A DNA stretch of 64,000 bases, taken from positions 62,001 to 126,000 of the forward strand of contig JBGSNZ010000009.1 in the NCBI GenBank assembly GCA_041739345.1, given 5' to 3'. Positions 16,796 to 26,796 of the stretch are shown here, in pieces. The notes under the pieces are model-generated. The model ran no database searches. It was given only the letters and a program-made list of their open reading frames with translations, and was not told the DNA's origin. Position 1 is the stretch's first letter, and the number at the start of each line of letters is the position of its first letter. The stretch is from DIGJ01 sp041739345. Lineage in GTDB: Bacteria; Bacillota; Clostridia; Lachnospirales; Lachnospiraceae. Position numbers and translations under genes: made by a program.

Positions 16796-17137
16796 TTGAA
16801 TGAACAATTAATAAAAAAATATAGTCCCATGACAGAGACCACTTACTATACTTTGTTATCTGTTAAAGAACCTAGACATGGTTATGCTATCATGCAGTTT
16901 GTCAGTGATTTGACAAAGAAACGGATACAATTGGGCACTGGAACTTTATATACAATGTTAGGCAGATTAGTAGAGGATGCGCTAATTGTAATTTTATCCC
17001 AAGAAAACGGAAAGAAGACTTATCAAATTACTGATATTGGTATAAAATTAGTGTATTTTGAGATTGAAAGATTAAAACACCAACTAGAGAATGGTATTCA
17101 AATATTTAATAAGGAGGAGCAAGATGGCGACAAATAA
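16796..17137 (+). CDS. PadR family transcriptional regulator
   Basis: A 113-residue winged-helix regulator of the PadR type: TYYTLLSVKEPRHGYAIMQF, then the wing segment LGTGTLYTMLGRLVEDALI. Start is a TTG at 16796 with a GAAAGGAG site seven bases upstream; the nearby ATG at 16800 is in another frame and stops at once. It overlaps the DUF2812 gene by 14 nt, and PadR/DUF2812 pairs recur in Firmicutes, where PadR is thought to control the membrane protein. It probably binds the CGACATG array in front of it. Confidence 0.88.
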   Translation: MNEQLIKKYSPMTETTYYTLLSVKEPRHGYAIMQFVSDLTKKRIQLGTGTLYTMLGRLVEDALIVILSQENGKKTYQITDIGIKLVYFEIERLKHQLENGIQIFNKEEQDGDK

Positions 17138-18230
17138 TACAACCTTAAAACAAACCAAATGGATCATTAGTTTAGTAAAAGAAAAGCTTTGGCTTGAAGA
17201 AATGGCTTTAAAGGGCTGGCATTTATCTAACTTGACTTGGGGAATACGATACACTTTTGAGAAAAGGGAGCCAAAGAAGTTAATCTATGAAATCGATCGT
17301 TTCAATTTGCCAAAACATCCAACCTTAAAGGAAATCAAGCATAAAGCAGAATTTATTGATGTGGCGACAGAAATGGGTTGGAAGGTTATTGTGCATGATG
17401 AAGACCAAAACTACTATTTTTGCAAAGAATACAAAGAAGGGGAGATTAATGAACTATATAATGATTACGATTCAAAACAATTTCGTGCTCAAAAGTATTA
17501 TAACCATTATAAGGATATGGAAAGAATAGTGTTAACAATGTCCTTCATAATGGCTATACTCGGCCTTATCATGGCAACTTTTGATAAGATAAATTCAAGT
17601 TCTATCACGGGTTTTATTATTTTCCTATTTGGATATCAGGTTTTTTGTATGGGTAGCAGCATAATAATTAATAGAATGGCACATGCTTTTTATAAGGATT
17701 TATTAATGACAACACAAGAATGGAAAGAACTTTATGAAAATTACAGTAAACGTCATAAATCCATTAGTAAATTCTTATTAACGAATAATAAATGTACTAA
17801 TTTTTTTACCAAACAAAGTCGAGAAGGATGGCATATAGTAAATATGGCAGCTTTTAAGTATACATTTGCTGTTAGTGAACCTGTGGAATATATCTACACA
17901 ATAGATTCAAAATACCTAACTAATATGAGAATGAAAGCAAAAGGAGCAGATAAACTGAAAGATAATAAAGATTGGCTTGGTGTAGATAATGACTGGCAAG
18001 TGCAAAGTTTAAAAGATGCTGAAAGCAAAAAATGGGCATTTGTGTGTGCCCTCGAAAATCAAGCTATATTATATCGCAATCAGGAAAGCGTTATACCTGA
18101 TGCACTCAATGAAAAAAGATATGAAAAGAGATTTCGGTTTAACTCTTTCGTAGGTCAACTAGGAAAGTTGTTTCTATTAGGTGCACTCCTAGGATTTATT
18201 GCTTCGTATGTCAAATATTTTAACCTGTAA
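17124..18230 (+). CDS. DUF2812 domain membrane protein
   Basis: A 368-residue protein with two copies of a cytoplasmic module, each starting with a segment like EEMALKGWHL (about residues 21-30) and SREGWHIVNMAAFKYTF (second half), which is the DUF2812 signature. Between them are two membrane segments (IVLTMSFIMAILGLIMAT and ITGFIIFLFGYQVFCMG) and a third lies at the C-terminus. Function is unknown. Start at 17124 is supported by AAGGAGGAG and overlaps the padR end. Internal duplication of the soluble module is visible by eye. Confidence 0.8.
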   Translation: MATNNTTLKQTKWIISLVKEKLWLEEMALKGWHLSNLTWGIRYTFEKREPKKLIYEIDRFNLPKHPTLKEIKHKAEFIDVATEMGWKVIVHDEDQNYYFCKEYKEGEINELYNDYDSKQFRAQKYYNHYKDMERIVLTMSFIMAILGLIMATFDKINSSSITGFIIFLFGYQVFCMGSSIIINRMAHAFYKDLLMTTQEWKELYENYSKRHKSISKFLLTNNKCTNFFTKQSREGWHIVNMAAFKYTFAVSEPVEYIYTIDSKYLTNMRMKAKGADKLKDNKDWLGVDNDWQVQSLKDAESKKWAFVCALENQAILYRNQESVIPDALNEKRYEKRFRFNSFVGQLGKLFLLGALLGFIASYVKYFNL

Positions 18231-18317
18231 TTTACAGAGTCAAGATAACTTATGTCCAGTAAAATGTTTTGTACAGATACATTTATTTGAATTTTATTAA
18301 TAAGGGGAAAATAAAAG

Positions 18318-19202
18318 ATGAAAAAGATAGGGAGATTTATTTCATGTATTCTGCCAGTGGTTTATGCATTAATAATTCAAGTAGTAACATCCTTTATCGT
18401 GTTATTTGCTTATGGTGTGATGAAAGGAATTGCATTAGCGGAACAAGGTGAAACAGATACCATTAAAATAGCCAAGAAGGTAAGTGAAGCCATTCCGCAG
18501 AACATATATTTTACTAGTGTCGCAATTGCCGCAGTAATATGTATTCTAATATTTGGTATATGGTACAACCGCAGGTTTGGAAACGAGAATACACTAAGAA
18601 TCAAGAAGGTATTCACTGCAAAGAATATAACATACATTCTACTTCTTGGACTTGGGCTTCAAGTAGCTATCACGCTAATTCTTAGTACGGTTGTGGCCAT
18701 AAAACCAGAGTGGGTTAAGGAGTATCTAGAATTATTGACACCATTTTTAGAAGAAAATTCTATTCTTACTCTATGCTACATGCTACTCATAGCACCAATT
18801 TCAGAAGAAATTATCTTCCGCGGTGTTATATTTGAGAAAAGCAAAAAAAATATGCCGCTATTCCTTGCTAATATATTGCAAGCCTTGTTATTTGGTATCT
18901 TTCATATGAATTTAGTTCAAGGAATATATACCTTTGCCTTAGGTATAGTCTTAGGAATCGTGTGTATAAAATGTAGATCCCTCTATGCGGCAATGCTTTT
19001 ACATATTGTATTTAACCTTGGTGGATCATTCGTAGGTTATATTGTAACAGAAGAAGTGTTAGCTATGCCCCTTTTGGTAATTGCTATCCTGCTTATCTCG
19101 ATAATTACAATTGTATTTAGTATAATGAAACTGCCCAAATTGGAGAAAAGAATGATATATGATATTGCGTCTAATGAGAAAATAGTTCAATTATCAGATT
19201 AA
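18318..19202 (+). CDS. CPBP family intramembrane metalloprotease (CAAX/Abi type)
   Basis: A 294-residue polytopic membrane protein with the CPBP signature: SEEIIFRG (E163, E164, R168), a histidine after the next helix (FGIFHMN, H196) and HIVFN (H229, N233). Six to eight hydrophobic segments are visible. Family members include prenyl-protein proteases and bacteriocin self-immunity proteins; the substrate here is unknown. It lies 87 nt after DUF2812 in the same direction, with a GGGGAAAAT site, so it may share the PadR-controlled transcript. Confidence 0.88.
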   Translation: MKKIGRFISCILPVVYALIIQVVTSFIVLFAYGVMKGIALAEQGETDTIKIAKKVSEAIPQNIYFTSVAIAAVICILIFGIWYNRRFGNENTLRIKKVFTAKNITYILLLGLGLQVAITLILSTVVAIKPEWVKEYLELLTPFLEENSILTLCYMLLIAPISEEIIFRGVIFEKSKKNMPLFLANILQALLFGIFHMNLVQGIYTFALGIVLGIVCIKCRSLYAAMLLHIVFNLGGSFVGYIVTEEVLAMPLLVIAILLISIITIVFSIMKLPKLEKRMIYDIASNEKIVQLSD

Positions 19203-19291
19203 TTTTCCTCCATTTGGTTAATTTTGATTGTTTTGTACCTACATTCATAACACCAAATGGAGAGAAATTTTATATAACAGATAAGAAAAAT

Positions 19292-20209
19292 TTAATTTTC
19301 TTTGCTATAGGCAACACCTAGTTTAGCTGGTACATTAAAGTTCTTTCTACATACCGTCAATACAATGGTTAATATATAAGGAAGTGCAATAAATAATTCA
19401 TTTGGGAAGTAACTGCCTCCCCCAATTGATTGCATATAGATCGCAATGGCTTCTGTAAATCCAAATACTATAGTACCAATTACCGCTCCTTTTGGATTCC
19501 AATTACCTAAAAAGCAAATAGCAAAGGCAATCCAACCACGCCCACCAATCATGTTGGTTGTAAACATTCCTAAATATCCAACAGAATAGAACGCCCCAGC
19601 AACTCCTCCCATAACGCCTGCAAGAAGTACCACTGCAAAACGAACACCGTTGACATTGATGCCAGCAACATCTACCGCCTCTGGATTCTCTCCCGTAGAC
19701 CTTATAATCAATCCAATGGATGTACGAAACAAAAGAAAATATGACAAAGGAATAATTAAGTAAACGAGGTAGGTTAAGATATTTTGGTGAAAAAAGATAG
19801 GCCCAATTACAGGTATTTTTGATAGCACTGGTATCGCAATTTGGCTTAAAGGATCAATCTTTAAAGGAGAGGTTGGGATGCCAAAAAGTACTCTTTGAAA
19901 ATAGGTACAAAAACCTGCTGCTAAAATATTGATTGCCGTTCCTGTTACTACCTGGTGCTGTTTTAGAAAGATAGAGACAATCCCATAAATCGCTGCTGCC
20001 ATCGTTCCGGTTGCCATTGCCGTCAAAATACCAATGAAAGCACTACCGGTAAGATATGCTCCAACAAATCCGCCCCAAGCTCCCATAAGAAAAATACCTT
20101 CTATTGCAGTAACCATCATTCCAGAGCGTTCTGCTATTACTTCTGCAATCGAGCCATAAAGCAATGGCGTACTCATCATTAATGCTCGACTTAACAAACT
20201 AACTATCAT
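19292..20209 (-). CDS. BMP-type (nucleoside) ABC transporter permease
   Basis: A 305-residue inner-membrane permease of the branched-chain/ribose-like BPD_transp_2 family with about eight hydrophobic segments; the segment IIRSTGENPEAVDVAGINV is the cytoplasmic loop that contacts the ATPase. It overlaps the other permease gene by 4 nt and is the last gene of the transporter. Together with the BMP-type binding protein the system most resembles the YufNOPQ/Nup purine nucleoside importers; the substrate is inferred from that family. The ~90 nt to the convergent CPBP gene contains no clear terminator. Confidence 0.88.
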   Translation of the reverse strand: MIVSLLSRALMMSTPLLYGSIAEVIAERSGMMVTAIEGIFLMGAWGGFVGAYLTGSAFIGILTAMATGTMAAAIYGIVSIFLKQHQVVTGTAINILAAGFCTYFQRVLFGIPTSPLKIDPLSQIAIPVLSKIPVIGPIFFHQNILTYLVYLIIPLSYFLLFRTSIGLIIRSTGENPEAVDVAGINVNGVRFAVVLLAGVMGGVAGAFYSVGYLGMFTTNMIGGRGWIAFAICFLGNWNPKGAVIGTIVFGFTEAIAIYMQSIGGGSYFPNELFIALPYILTIVLTVCRKNFNVPAKLGVAYSKEN

Positions 20210-21279
20210 TCTCCCACCGCCTTCTTCTGCAATTTAAGTTTTTCTCTTCGATTCTCCAAATAAGAACGGAAGAAATATGAAACAATAACAAAAATCATGA
20301 CAAATCCCTGCATTAAATCTACAATACTTGCAGGTACATTTACACCCGGCATTCTTCCCATTAAATTACCTATTACATTCAATGCTCCAAATAAAATAGA
20401 AGCAAAAATAATACCAATTGGATTCGCATTTGCTAATATAGCAATTCCAAGACCCGCAGAACCAATCCCTGAGTTAAAGTCCTGTATAAGCATATGTTGT
20501 ACTCCATTTACCTCTGTAAAGCCTGCCATTCCAGCTAAAGCTCCACTAATAAAGAAGGTAATGATATATATTTTTTTTGAAGGAATTCCTGACATTTCTG
20601 CAGCAGAAGCATTGCTTCCAACCGCTCGTATCCGATAGCCTAGCGGCGTTTTATATAACAAAACCCAAACTCCAATAGCCACCAGTATTGCAACTATAAA
20701 TCCTACATGCAACCTTGTTCCATCCAACAGATTCGGTATCCAGGCATCCCTTGTTAATGCATCAGTCTGAGGATATTCTCCTTTGGATTCTTTCAAAAAG
20801 GTGCGTAGTAAATAATTCATTAAGGCTAAAACTACATAGGTTGACATCATACTTACTAAAAATTCATTTGCATTGTAATGTGCCTTTAAAAAGCCAATGA
20901 AAGCTCCTATTAATCCGCCTGCAACCATGGTCAGTGCAAATACTATAATTAGCAATACTATTGTTGGAACTTTACCCTGAAGCTGTAAGGAAACTGCAAT
21001 TGCAACGATTGAGCCCATGTAAAACTGTCCCTGTGCACCAATATTAAATAAATTTGCTTTAAATGCAAAAGCGAAGGACAGGGCTGTGAAAATTAATGGT
21101 GTTGCTTTTAAAAATACATCTCCTAGCGTATATTTATCTGTAATTATCGTAGTTAATGCTTCTTTGAATACAGGAATCGGATTAATTTTTAAGAGTAAAA
21201 GCATAAGACCACTTAAGATTAATCCAGCTGCAATAGCCAAAAAATTGGTGACTATCATATCTCTTATTTTTGCATTCAT
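20206..21279 (-). CDS. BMP-type (nucleoside) ABC transporter permease
   Basis: A 357-residue membrane permease, larger partner of the one downstream. About ten hydrophobic segments; the ATPase-contact loop reads YRIRAVGSNASAAEMSGI. The start lies 3 nt after the ATPase gene stop, and its own stop overlaps the next permease gene by 4 nt, so the three genes are translationally coupled. Role: pore half of a nucleoside or related importer. Confidence 0.88.
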   Translation of the reverse strand: MNAKIRDMIVTNFLAIAAGLILSGLMLLLLKINPIPVFKEALTTIITDKYTLGDVFLKATPLIFTALSFAFAFKANLFNIGAQGQFYMGSIVAIAVSLQLQGKVPTIVLLIIVFALTMVAGGLIGAFIGFLKAHYNANEFLVSMMSTYVVLALMNYLLRTFLKESKGEYPQTDALTRDAWIPNLLDGTRLHVGFIVAILVAIGVWVLLYKTPLGYRIRAVGSNASAAEMSGIPSKKIYIITFFISGALAGMAGFTEVNGVQHMLIQDFNSGIGSAGLGIAILANANPIGIIFASILFGALNVIGNLMGRMPGVNVPASIVDLMQGFVMIFVIVSYFFRSYLENRREKLKLQKKAVGE

Positions 21280-21281
21280 TT

Positions 21282-22802
21282 TTACACTTCACCTTCCCTA
21301 ACATAACCAGCCATAAGAAGACCAATTTTCCCTGTTGTCAATTCATCATGATTATAGATTCCCATAAACCCACCTTTATAAATAACCGCTATCCGATCAC
21401 ATAAATCAAATATTTCAGATAACTCGGTGGATACCAAAAGAACACTTTTACCTTTATTTCTCTCCTCTAGCACCGCTGTATGAATATTGTTAATGGCTCC
21501 CAAATCAAGGCCTCTTGTGGGTTGATTTAAAATCAGAAGTTCCTTACCATTATCTACTTCACGTGCTAGTATCACCTTTTGTTGATTACCACCTGACAAC
21601 CCTTTTGCCTCAGCATCTGGTCCCGGCGCTTTAATCATGTAGTCTTCAATTGCTTTTTTTGTATACGCATCTAGCTTTGTTTTATCGATTAAACCATGCT
21701 TTTTCCATTTTTTATCAAAACTTGTCTTTAACATCATATTCTCCGATAACGTCATATTCATAATCATTGCATCTCTATGACGATCTACTGGAACATATCC
21801 AATTCCTTTTTCAATACGTTCTTGAATCGATAATTTCGTGATGTCTTCGCTGTTTAAAAGAATCTCCCCTTCCGTTACCTTTCGTGCTCCACTAATTACT
21901 TCGCAAAGTTCATCTTGACCGTTACCGCTTACACCTGCAATCCCAAAAATCTCTCCCACTTTAATATCAAAAGAAATATCATGTAATATTGGTAGCTCTC
22001 CCTTTTTTTGCACTAAAATTCTATTTAATTTAAGCTTAACTTCTTTTTCCTGCTTTATATTTTCTTTTTTTCGTTCTGTCGGAACAATATCCTTCCCAAT
22101 CATCTTTCTAGCCAATTCTATTTCATTGGTCTCCTTCGAGTTAAGATTTCCGCAAAGAATGCCATTCCTCATAACAATAATACGATCTGCTACTTCCATT
22201 ACCTCTTTCAACTTATGCGTAATAAAAATAACGGAGTTTCCTTTCTTCGTGTAGTTCTTTACAAATTCCATCAGTTTTTCTGATTCCTGAGGCGTAAGAA
22301 CTGCCGTTGGTTCATCCATAATCAAAAGTTTAGCATTGAGGTAAAGAGCCTTTAATATTTCTACCTTCTGTTGCACTCCAACAGCAAGATCTGATACTTT
22401 TGCATCCACTGGAATATCAAATCCATATTGCTGTGCTAAGTCATTCACTGTCGTTTTACAGGCTTCATAGTCAATTTTTCCATGTACATTTCCTAATATT
22501 ATATTTTCTGTTACCGTATGTGCGGGTACAAGAGAAAAATGCTGTTGAATCATAGAGATTCCAAGTGCCATTGCATCTTTTGGTGAATTTATTTTTTGTT
22601 CCTTGCCCTCCATAAAAATCTGTCCTTCATCGGCTTTATAAAGCCCATAAAGAATTTTCATAACTGTACTTTTCCCAGCTCCATTTTCTCCTAAAAGAGC
22701 AACTACTTCACCATGTCCAACGCTAAAAGAAATATCTTTATTGGCAATAACTCTTGCAAAATACTTTGACACGTTTCGAAGTTCAAAATATGGTACTTCC
22801 AC
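21282..22802 (-). CDS. BMP-type (nucleoside) ABC transporter ATPase
   Basis: A 506-residue protein with two fused nucleotide-binding domains, the arrangement of the sugar/nucleoside ATPases (RbsA/YufO). The N-terminal Walker A is intact (GENGAGKST), with IMDEPTAVLT as Walker B. In the C-terminal domain the P-loop reads GVSGNGQDE and lacks the GKS, as is normal for this family, while LSGGNQQK is a proper signature. It drives import with the two permeases encoded downstream; 65 nt separate it from the lipoprotein gene upstream. Confidence 0.92.
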   Translation of the reverse strand: MEVPYFELRNVSKYFARVIANKDISFSVGHGEVVALLGENGAGKSTVMKILYGLYKADEGQIFMEGKEQKINSPKDAMALGISMIQQHFSLVPAHTVTENIILGNVHGKIDYEACKTTVNDLAQQYGFDIPVDAKVSDLAVGVQQKVEILKALYLNAKLLIMDEPTAVLTPQESEKLMEFVKNYTKKGNSVIFITHKLKEVMEVADRIIVMRNGILCGNLNSKETNEIELARKMIGKDIVPTERKKENIKQEKEVKLKLNRILVQKKGELPILHDISFDIKVGEIFGIAGVSGNGQDELCEVISGARKVTEGEILLNSEDITKLSIQERIEKGIGYVPVDRHRDAMIMNMTLSENMMLKTSFDKKWKKHGLIDKTKLDAYTKKAIEDYMIKAPGPDAEAKGLSGGNQQKVILAREVDNGKELLILNQPTRGLDLGAINNIHTAVLEERNKGKSVLLVSTELSEIFDLCDRIAVIYKGGFMGIYNHDELTTGKIGLLMAGYVREGEV

Positions 22803-22867
22803 GCTAGCATCCCCCTTATTTTATATTTTAGGAATGGCGCCCCAAATAGAGCGCCATTATAGCTTTC

Positions 22868-23914
22868 TTATTGTGCAAACATTGCCTTTAAATCAACTTT
22901 TCCATCTTTAAAATCTTGAATACCTACATCTACAGCATCCTTGACTGCTTGTGAAATATTATCTGTGTAAACGGGAACAAAAATACTTTCATTAATTCCT
23001 GCTTCATGTACGATATTTCCAGTTAGTTTTCCATCTATATATTGTTGTATTGCCCAAACGTAAAAGGTTTCAAAATCAAAAACTACAGAAGCAACTACCG
23101 TATCGGGATCAATCGTTGTCTGATCACTTGAGAATCCAATAAATTTAACACCTTTTGCCTTTGCTGCTTCAATACTTCCAAGTCCAACTTCATTTGCATA
23201 TACAAATAAAGTATCTGCTCCATTGTCAATCATCTGCTCTGCCATTTGTTTTCCAAGAGCAACATCATCCCAGCTATTTGCATAAGCTCTTGTAGCTTTT
23301 GCTCCAGTTATGTTTCTACTTTCTGCGATTGCCACTGCATTTTTTTCATATACATCCATTAAATGTTCCATTGGTTCATTTGGAAATCCTCCAATTGTTG
23401 CAAAATTTCCATTTTCAGAAACGTTTCCAGCAATGATGGAAGCGATATAGCTTGCTTCATATTCTTTCGGAAAAATTGGTGCGACATTGTCCCCATCACA
23501 TTTCGAGCCATTTACTACACAAAACGTAGTTTCTGGATAATTTGGTGCAGTCGTTGCAACTGCTTCATCAAACTGTGATCCTGCAGATAGTATCAAGTCA
23601 TATCCACGTTCTGCATACTCTCTAAATGTAGACTCGAAGTCAGATGCCTGAACATTTTCGACATATTCCATTTTCGTACCAAGCTTTTCATTGCAAGCTA
23701 CCAAGCCGGCATAGTTTGTCGCATTCCAACTTTGGTCATTAATAGGGCCTGGCAGAATTAAAACAATTTTGTAATCACCTGCTCCTTTGGCTCCTTCTAC
23801 TGCCTCAGATTTTGAATCGGTATTTTTAGCACCACCGCATCCACTCATAAGTCCTACTGATGAAATAATCATAACCACAAATAACAAAACACTAATTCTT
23901 TTTTTCCTTTTCAT
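22868..23914 (-). CDS. BMP family substrate-binding lipoprotein
   Basis: A 348-residue extracellular lipoprotein with a lipobox ending in SGC (C26) and a Bmp/Med periplasmic-binding fold (VLILPGPINDQSWN, VIGGFPNEPM-like TIGGFPNEPMEHLMD, ANEVGLGSIEAAKAKGVKFIG). The family binds purine nucleosides or their relatives and delivers them to a dedicated ABC transporter, here encoded by the next three genes. GGAGGAGATTAGT gives a strong start. First gene of the transporter operon; the response regulator gene upstream ends in its own terminator. Confidence 0.92.
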   Translation of the reverse strand: MKRKKRISVLLFVVMIISSVGLMSGCGGAKNTDSKSEAVEGAKGAGDYKIVLILPGPINDQSWNATNYAGLVACNEKLGTKMEYVENVQASDFESTFREYAERGYDLILSAGSQFDEAVATTAPNYPETTFCVVNGSKCDGDNVAPIFPKEYEASYIASIIAGNVSENGNFATIGGFPNEPMEHLMDVYEKNAVAIAESRNITGAKATRAYANSWDDVALGKQMAEQMIDNGADTLFVYANEVGLGSIEAAKAKGVKFIGFSSDQTTIDPDTVVASVVFDFETFYVWAIQQYIDGKLTGNIVHEAGINESIFVPVYTDNISQAVKDAVDVGIQDFKDGKVDLKAMFAQ

Positions 23915-24020
23915 ACTAATCTCCTCCGTTTTCTATTTGATACTATTTAATTATATACATTTTCGCCAAACATAAAATTGCAGCAAATTACTATTTTATC
24001 TAAAATATTACTGTGTTTTT

Positions 24021-24066
24021 GTAAAAAAGAAGAGAAGTGATCATTTTGCACAATCATTTCTCTTTT
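24021..24066 (-). terminator. Terminator after the response-regulator gene
   Basis: AGAGAAGTGAT (24031-24041) pairs with ATCATTTCTCT (24053-24063); on the minus strand the stem is followed after three bases by six T residues. It lies just past the response-regulator stop and uncouples the two-component genes from the transporter operon. Confidence 0.8.
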
Positions 24067-24071
24067 TCCTA

Positions 24072-24818
24072 CTACAAATTGTTAATTTTTCCATTTCGGT
24101 ATTCAAGCGGGGTAACTCCATACATTTTTTTAAAAGTACTACTAAAATATTTCGCATCTCCAAATCCTATGATATCTGCAATATCTGAAATTTTATATTC
24201 TAACTGTCCCAAGAGTTTTTTCGCTTTTTGCATTCGATATTCAATTATATATTCCGATAGATTCTTTCCCATGTGCCTTTTAAATAAATCGCATAAATAA
24301 TTTGGAGAAATAAATAATTCCGCAGCAATATCTTTTAATGCTATTTTTTTGGAATAATTCATTTCTATGTATTCCATCGCCTTTAATACTAAAAGATTGC
24401 TTACTTCAAATTCTTCTTTCTTATCTTCTTTTCTATCTTCCTCTTTACCCAGTTTCCTTTCATTTTCAATCGTCCTTAACACAGATATCAACTCTTTTGG
24501 ATTAGTTGGCTTCGTCATATAACGGGTAACCCCCAATTGAATTGCTTTTTGTGCAAAAGAAAAATTACTGTATCCACTCAATATTATGATGCAAACATCC
24601 TTATTTTTTTCCCTTATTTGACTAATTAGCTCTAATCCGCTTACCTCAGGCATCTTAATATCCGTTATTATAACATCTACTTCCTGTTCATATAAAAACT
24701 TAAGCGCCGACTTGGCATCTTCAAACGCCCCCACCACATTCCAATTTTCTCTCGCATCCAATAATTTATTCAATCCATTTCGAATTTTAGGTTCATCATC
24801 TACAATTACAATATTCAT
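24072..24818 (-). CDS. AraC-type two-component response regulator (YesN-like)
   Basis: A 248-residue cytosolic regulator. The receiver domain has VDDEP at its start, the phosphoacceptor D53 in ITDIKMPE, and a lysine in KPTNP. The C-terminal ~100 residues carry two AraC-type helix-turn-helices (LKDIAAELFISPNYLCDLFK and ISDIADIIGFGDAKYFSSTFK). It is coded 15 nt after the sensor kinase and directly before the transporter genes, so those genes are its likely target; that is inference. Strong AGGAGGTG site. Confidence 0.93.
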   Translation of the reverse strand: MNIVIVDDEPKIRNGLNKLLDARENWNVVGAFEDAKSALKFLYEQEVDVIITDIKMPEVSGLELISQIREKNKDVCIIILSGYSNFSFAQKAIQLGVTRYMTKPTNPKELISVLRTIENERKLGKEEDRKEDKKEEFEVSNLLVLKAMEYIEMNYSKKIALKDIAAELFISPNYLCDLFKRHMGKNLSEYIIEYRMQKAKKLLGQLEYKISDIADIIGFGDAKYFSSTFKKMYGVTPLEYRNGKINNL

Positions 24819-24833
24819 TTTGCACCTCCTGCT

Positions 24834-26570
24834 TCATTTTGGAATGCATAAAGTAATTACCGTTCCTTTTTTCCATTTACCTCTTATATCCAAGCCAAAT
24901 TCGTCGCCGTAATGAAGACGAATCCGTCGATCCACATTTCGGACTCCTATGCTTTCTGATTCTTCTTTAAGCCATAGTTCACTCCTAAGTTTTTCTTGTT
25001 TATCCTGTGGTATTCCATCCCCATTATCCGCAATCGAAAGATAAAAGTGTTCTGCCTTTTCACGCCCTTTTATCCATATTTTGCCACCTTCTTTTTTGGG
25101 TTCTATTCCATGTAAAATTGAATTTTCAACAATAGGCTGCAAAATCAGTTTTGGCACCAAATAACCTTTCATTGCCTCCGGAACATCTATTTCATACTCC
25201 AATCTTTCCTCCAGACGATTCTTCTGTATACATAAATAACTTAAAATATAGTGAAGTTCTTCTTCTAACGAAACCAAAGAATCCTTCCCATGAATGGAAT
25301 ATTTCATCAGATCTCCCAATGAAATTACCACCTCACTAATATCATATTCTTCTCTCTCAATTAGCATCCAGTTAATAGAATCCAAGGTATTATAAAGAAA
25401 ATGTGGATTAATCTGTGCCTGCAACGCTCCAAGTTCTGCATTCTTTTGTGCAATCTTTTCTTGGTATACTTCTTTAATTAAAGTATTTATTTTATCCAGC
25501 ATAAAATTAAATGAATCAATTAAATTCCCAATTTCATCTCTTCGCTGATTTGGAAGTTGTAATGAAAAGTTACCTTCTTCTACCTCTTTCATGGCTTCAA
25601 CTAAATCATTAATAGGTTTTGTCATCGTATACGATAGCAGTAAAACTACAATCCAAGCAATGATTACTGATATAAATACCAACGTAAATATCGATTCTCT
25701 TAAAACAGAGGATTGTGGAAAAAAATCATTCAAAGAAACCGCAGAAAAAGTCTTCCATCCGGTTACTCCGTTATATTGTCCACATACATAATATGTCTTT
25801 CCCTCCCATATAAGCTCAAACTTACGAATCCCCTTTTCAAAATTCTCTTCCATTTTGCTAAGCCATGTGTGTTGCATATGTTTATTCGTACAAATAACAT
25901 CACCCTTTTTATCAACAATAAAGGTATATTGATTTTGAAACATGCTTTGATTGCTTAAAAGAAGATTACTAAATATATCAGGATTTAATTCGATTATCAA
26001 AAGTCCCAAGTCTTTAGATTCTTCTTTGTCTTGAATCGCTTTTACCATAGAGACGACAATATCATCATCCGTTTCCTTCTTAGCACACAAATCTTTTGCC
26101 GTACCTATCCAATTTGCTTTTTCAGGTTTTTTAAGTGCTATCTCATAATACTGATTCAGTTCTTCTTTCTCCACAATTGAAAATCTTTGATTATAACTAT
26201 ACAAAACGCTTCCATTCATATCAACAATCATAATATCTGAAATTGCCTCAAAGGAACTAACAAAATTGGAGAACGTTTCCTTGATATAAGATTCTTGTTT
26301 TGTCTCTTTTCTTTCATCATCATTTGATTCCATAATTTCCTTAACAATCTCGCTCATACTCAAATTCTGTGCTAATTCGGTCATACCCCTCACCTTTGTA
26401 TTGATATTAATATCAATACGATTGATGGTATCAACCATTTCACTTTTCTTGTTATTTATTACAATACGTTCTGCATCAACATAGGAATAGATACCAATTA
26501 ACGCTCCAAGTGTAACAATTGTTATCGTAAACGTTAGAATCAATTTTTTTTGAAGAGTAATTCCAATCAC
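24834..26570 (-). CDS. YesM-type sensor histidine kinase
   Basis: A 578-residue membrane kinase: TM1 (~12-32), an extracellular Cache-like region (~35-280), TM2 (FTLVFISVIIAWIVVLLLS), HAMP, the His_kinase segment with the phosphorylated histidine in INPHFLYNTLDS, and an HATPase_c domain (VENSILHG, IADNGDGIP). It should phosphorylate the AraC-type regulator encoded next. The start is unclear: the GTG that opens the frame is part of the GGAGGTG ribosome site itself, and the properly spaced in-frame codon nearby is ATT; initiation a few codons downstream is likely. Confidence 0.92.
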   Translation of the reverse strand: MIGITLQKKLILTFTITIVTLGALIGIYSYVDAERIVINNKKSEMVDTINRIDININTKVRGMTELAQNLSMSEIVKEIMESNDDERKETKQESYIKETFSNFVSSFEAISDIMIVDMNGSVLYSYNQRFSIVEKEELNQYYEIALKKPEKANWIGTAKDLCAKKETDDDIVVSMVKAIQDKEESKDLGLLIIELNPDIFSNLLLSNQSMFQNQYTFIVDKKGDVICTNKHMQHTWLSKMEENFEKGIRKFELIWEGKTYYVCGQYNGVTGWKTFSAVSLNDFFPQSSVLRESIFTLVFISVIIAWIVVLLLSYTMTKPINDLVEAMKEVEEGNFSLQLPNQRRDEIGNLIDSFNFMLDKINTLIKEVYQEKIAQKNAELGALQAQINPHFLYNTLDSINWMLIEREEYDISEVVISLGDLMKYSIHGKDSLVSLEEELHYILSYLCIQKNRLEERLEYEIDVPEAMKGYLVPKLILQPIVENSILHGIEPKKEGGKIWIKGREKAEHFYLSIADNGDGIPQDKQEKLRSELWLKEESESIGVRNVDRRIRLHYGDEFGLDIRGKWKKGTVITLCIPK

Positions 26571-26682
26571 CTCCGCATCTTAAAAACTCAGAAATATACC
26601 ATCCTATTAATTTAATTTCAGTTTATCATATCGCCCTAGTAGCATCAATACATATTCACCTCTAAGTATTGTCATTCTATAA

Positions 26683-26734
26683 CAAAAAAGGATCTGACGC
26701 AAAATTCAAATTTCTTATTTTGCATCAGCCCCTT
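26683..26734 (-). terminator. Terminator after xpt
   Basis: On the minus strand a long imperfect stem pairs AAGG..CTGA.GCAAAAT with ATTTTGC.TCAG..CCTT, followed by a T-run. It lies about 60 nt past the xpt stop. The remaining ~110 nt up to the kinase start contain no other recognised feature. Confidence 0.8.
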
Positions 26735-26796
26735 TATATAAATATATCTTTATAGAATACTTTTCTGTTCTGTATTGAATAAACAATCCTAAGAAT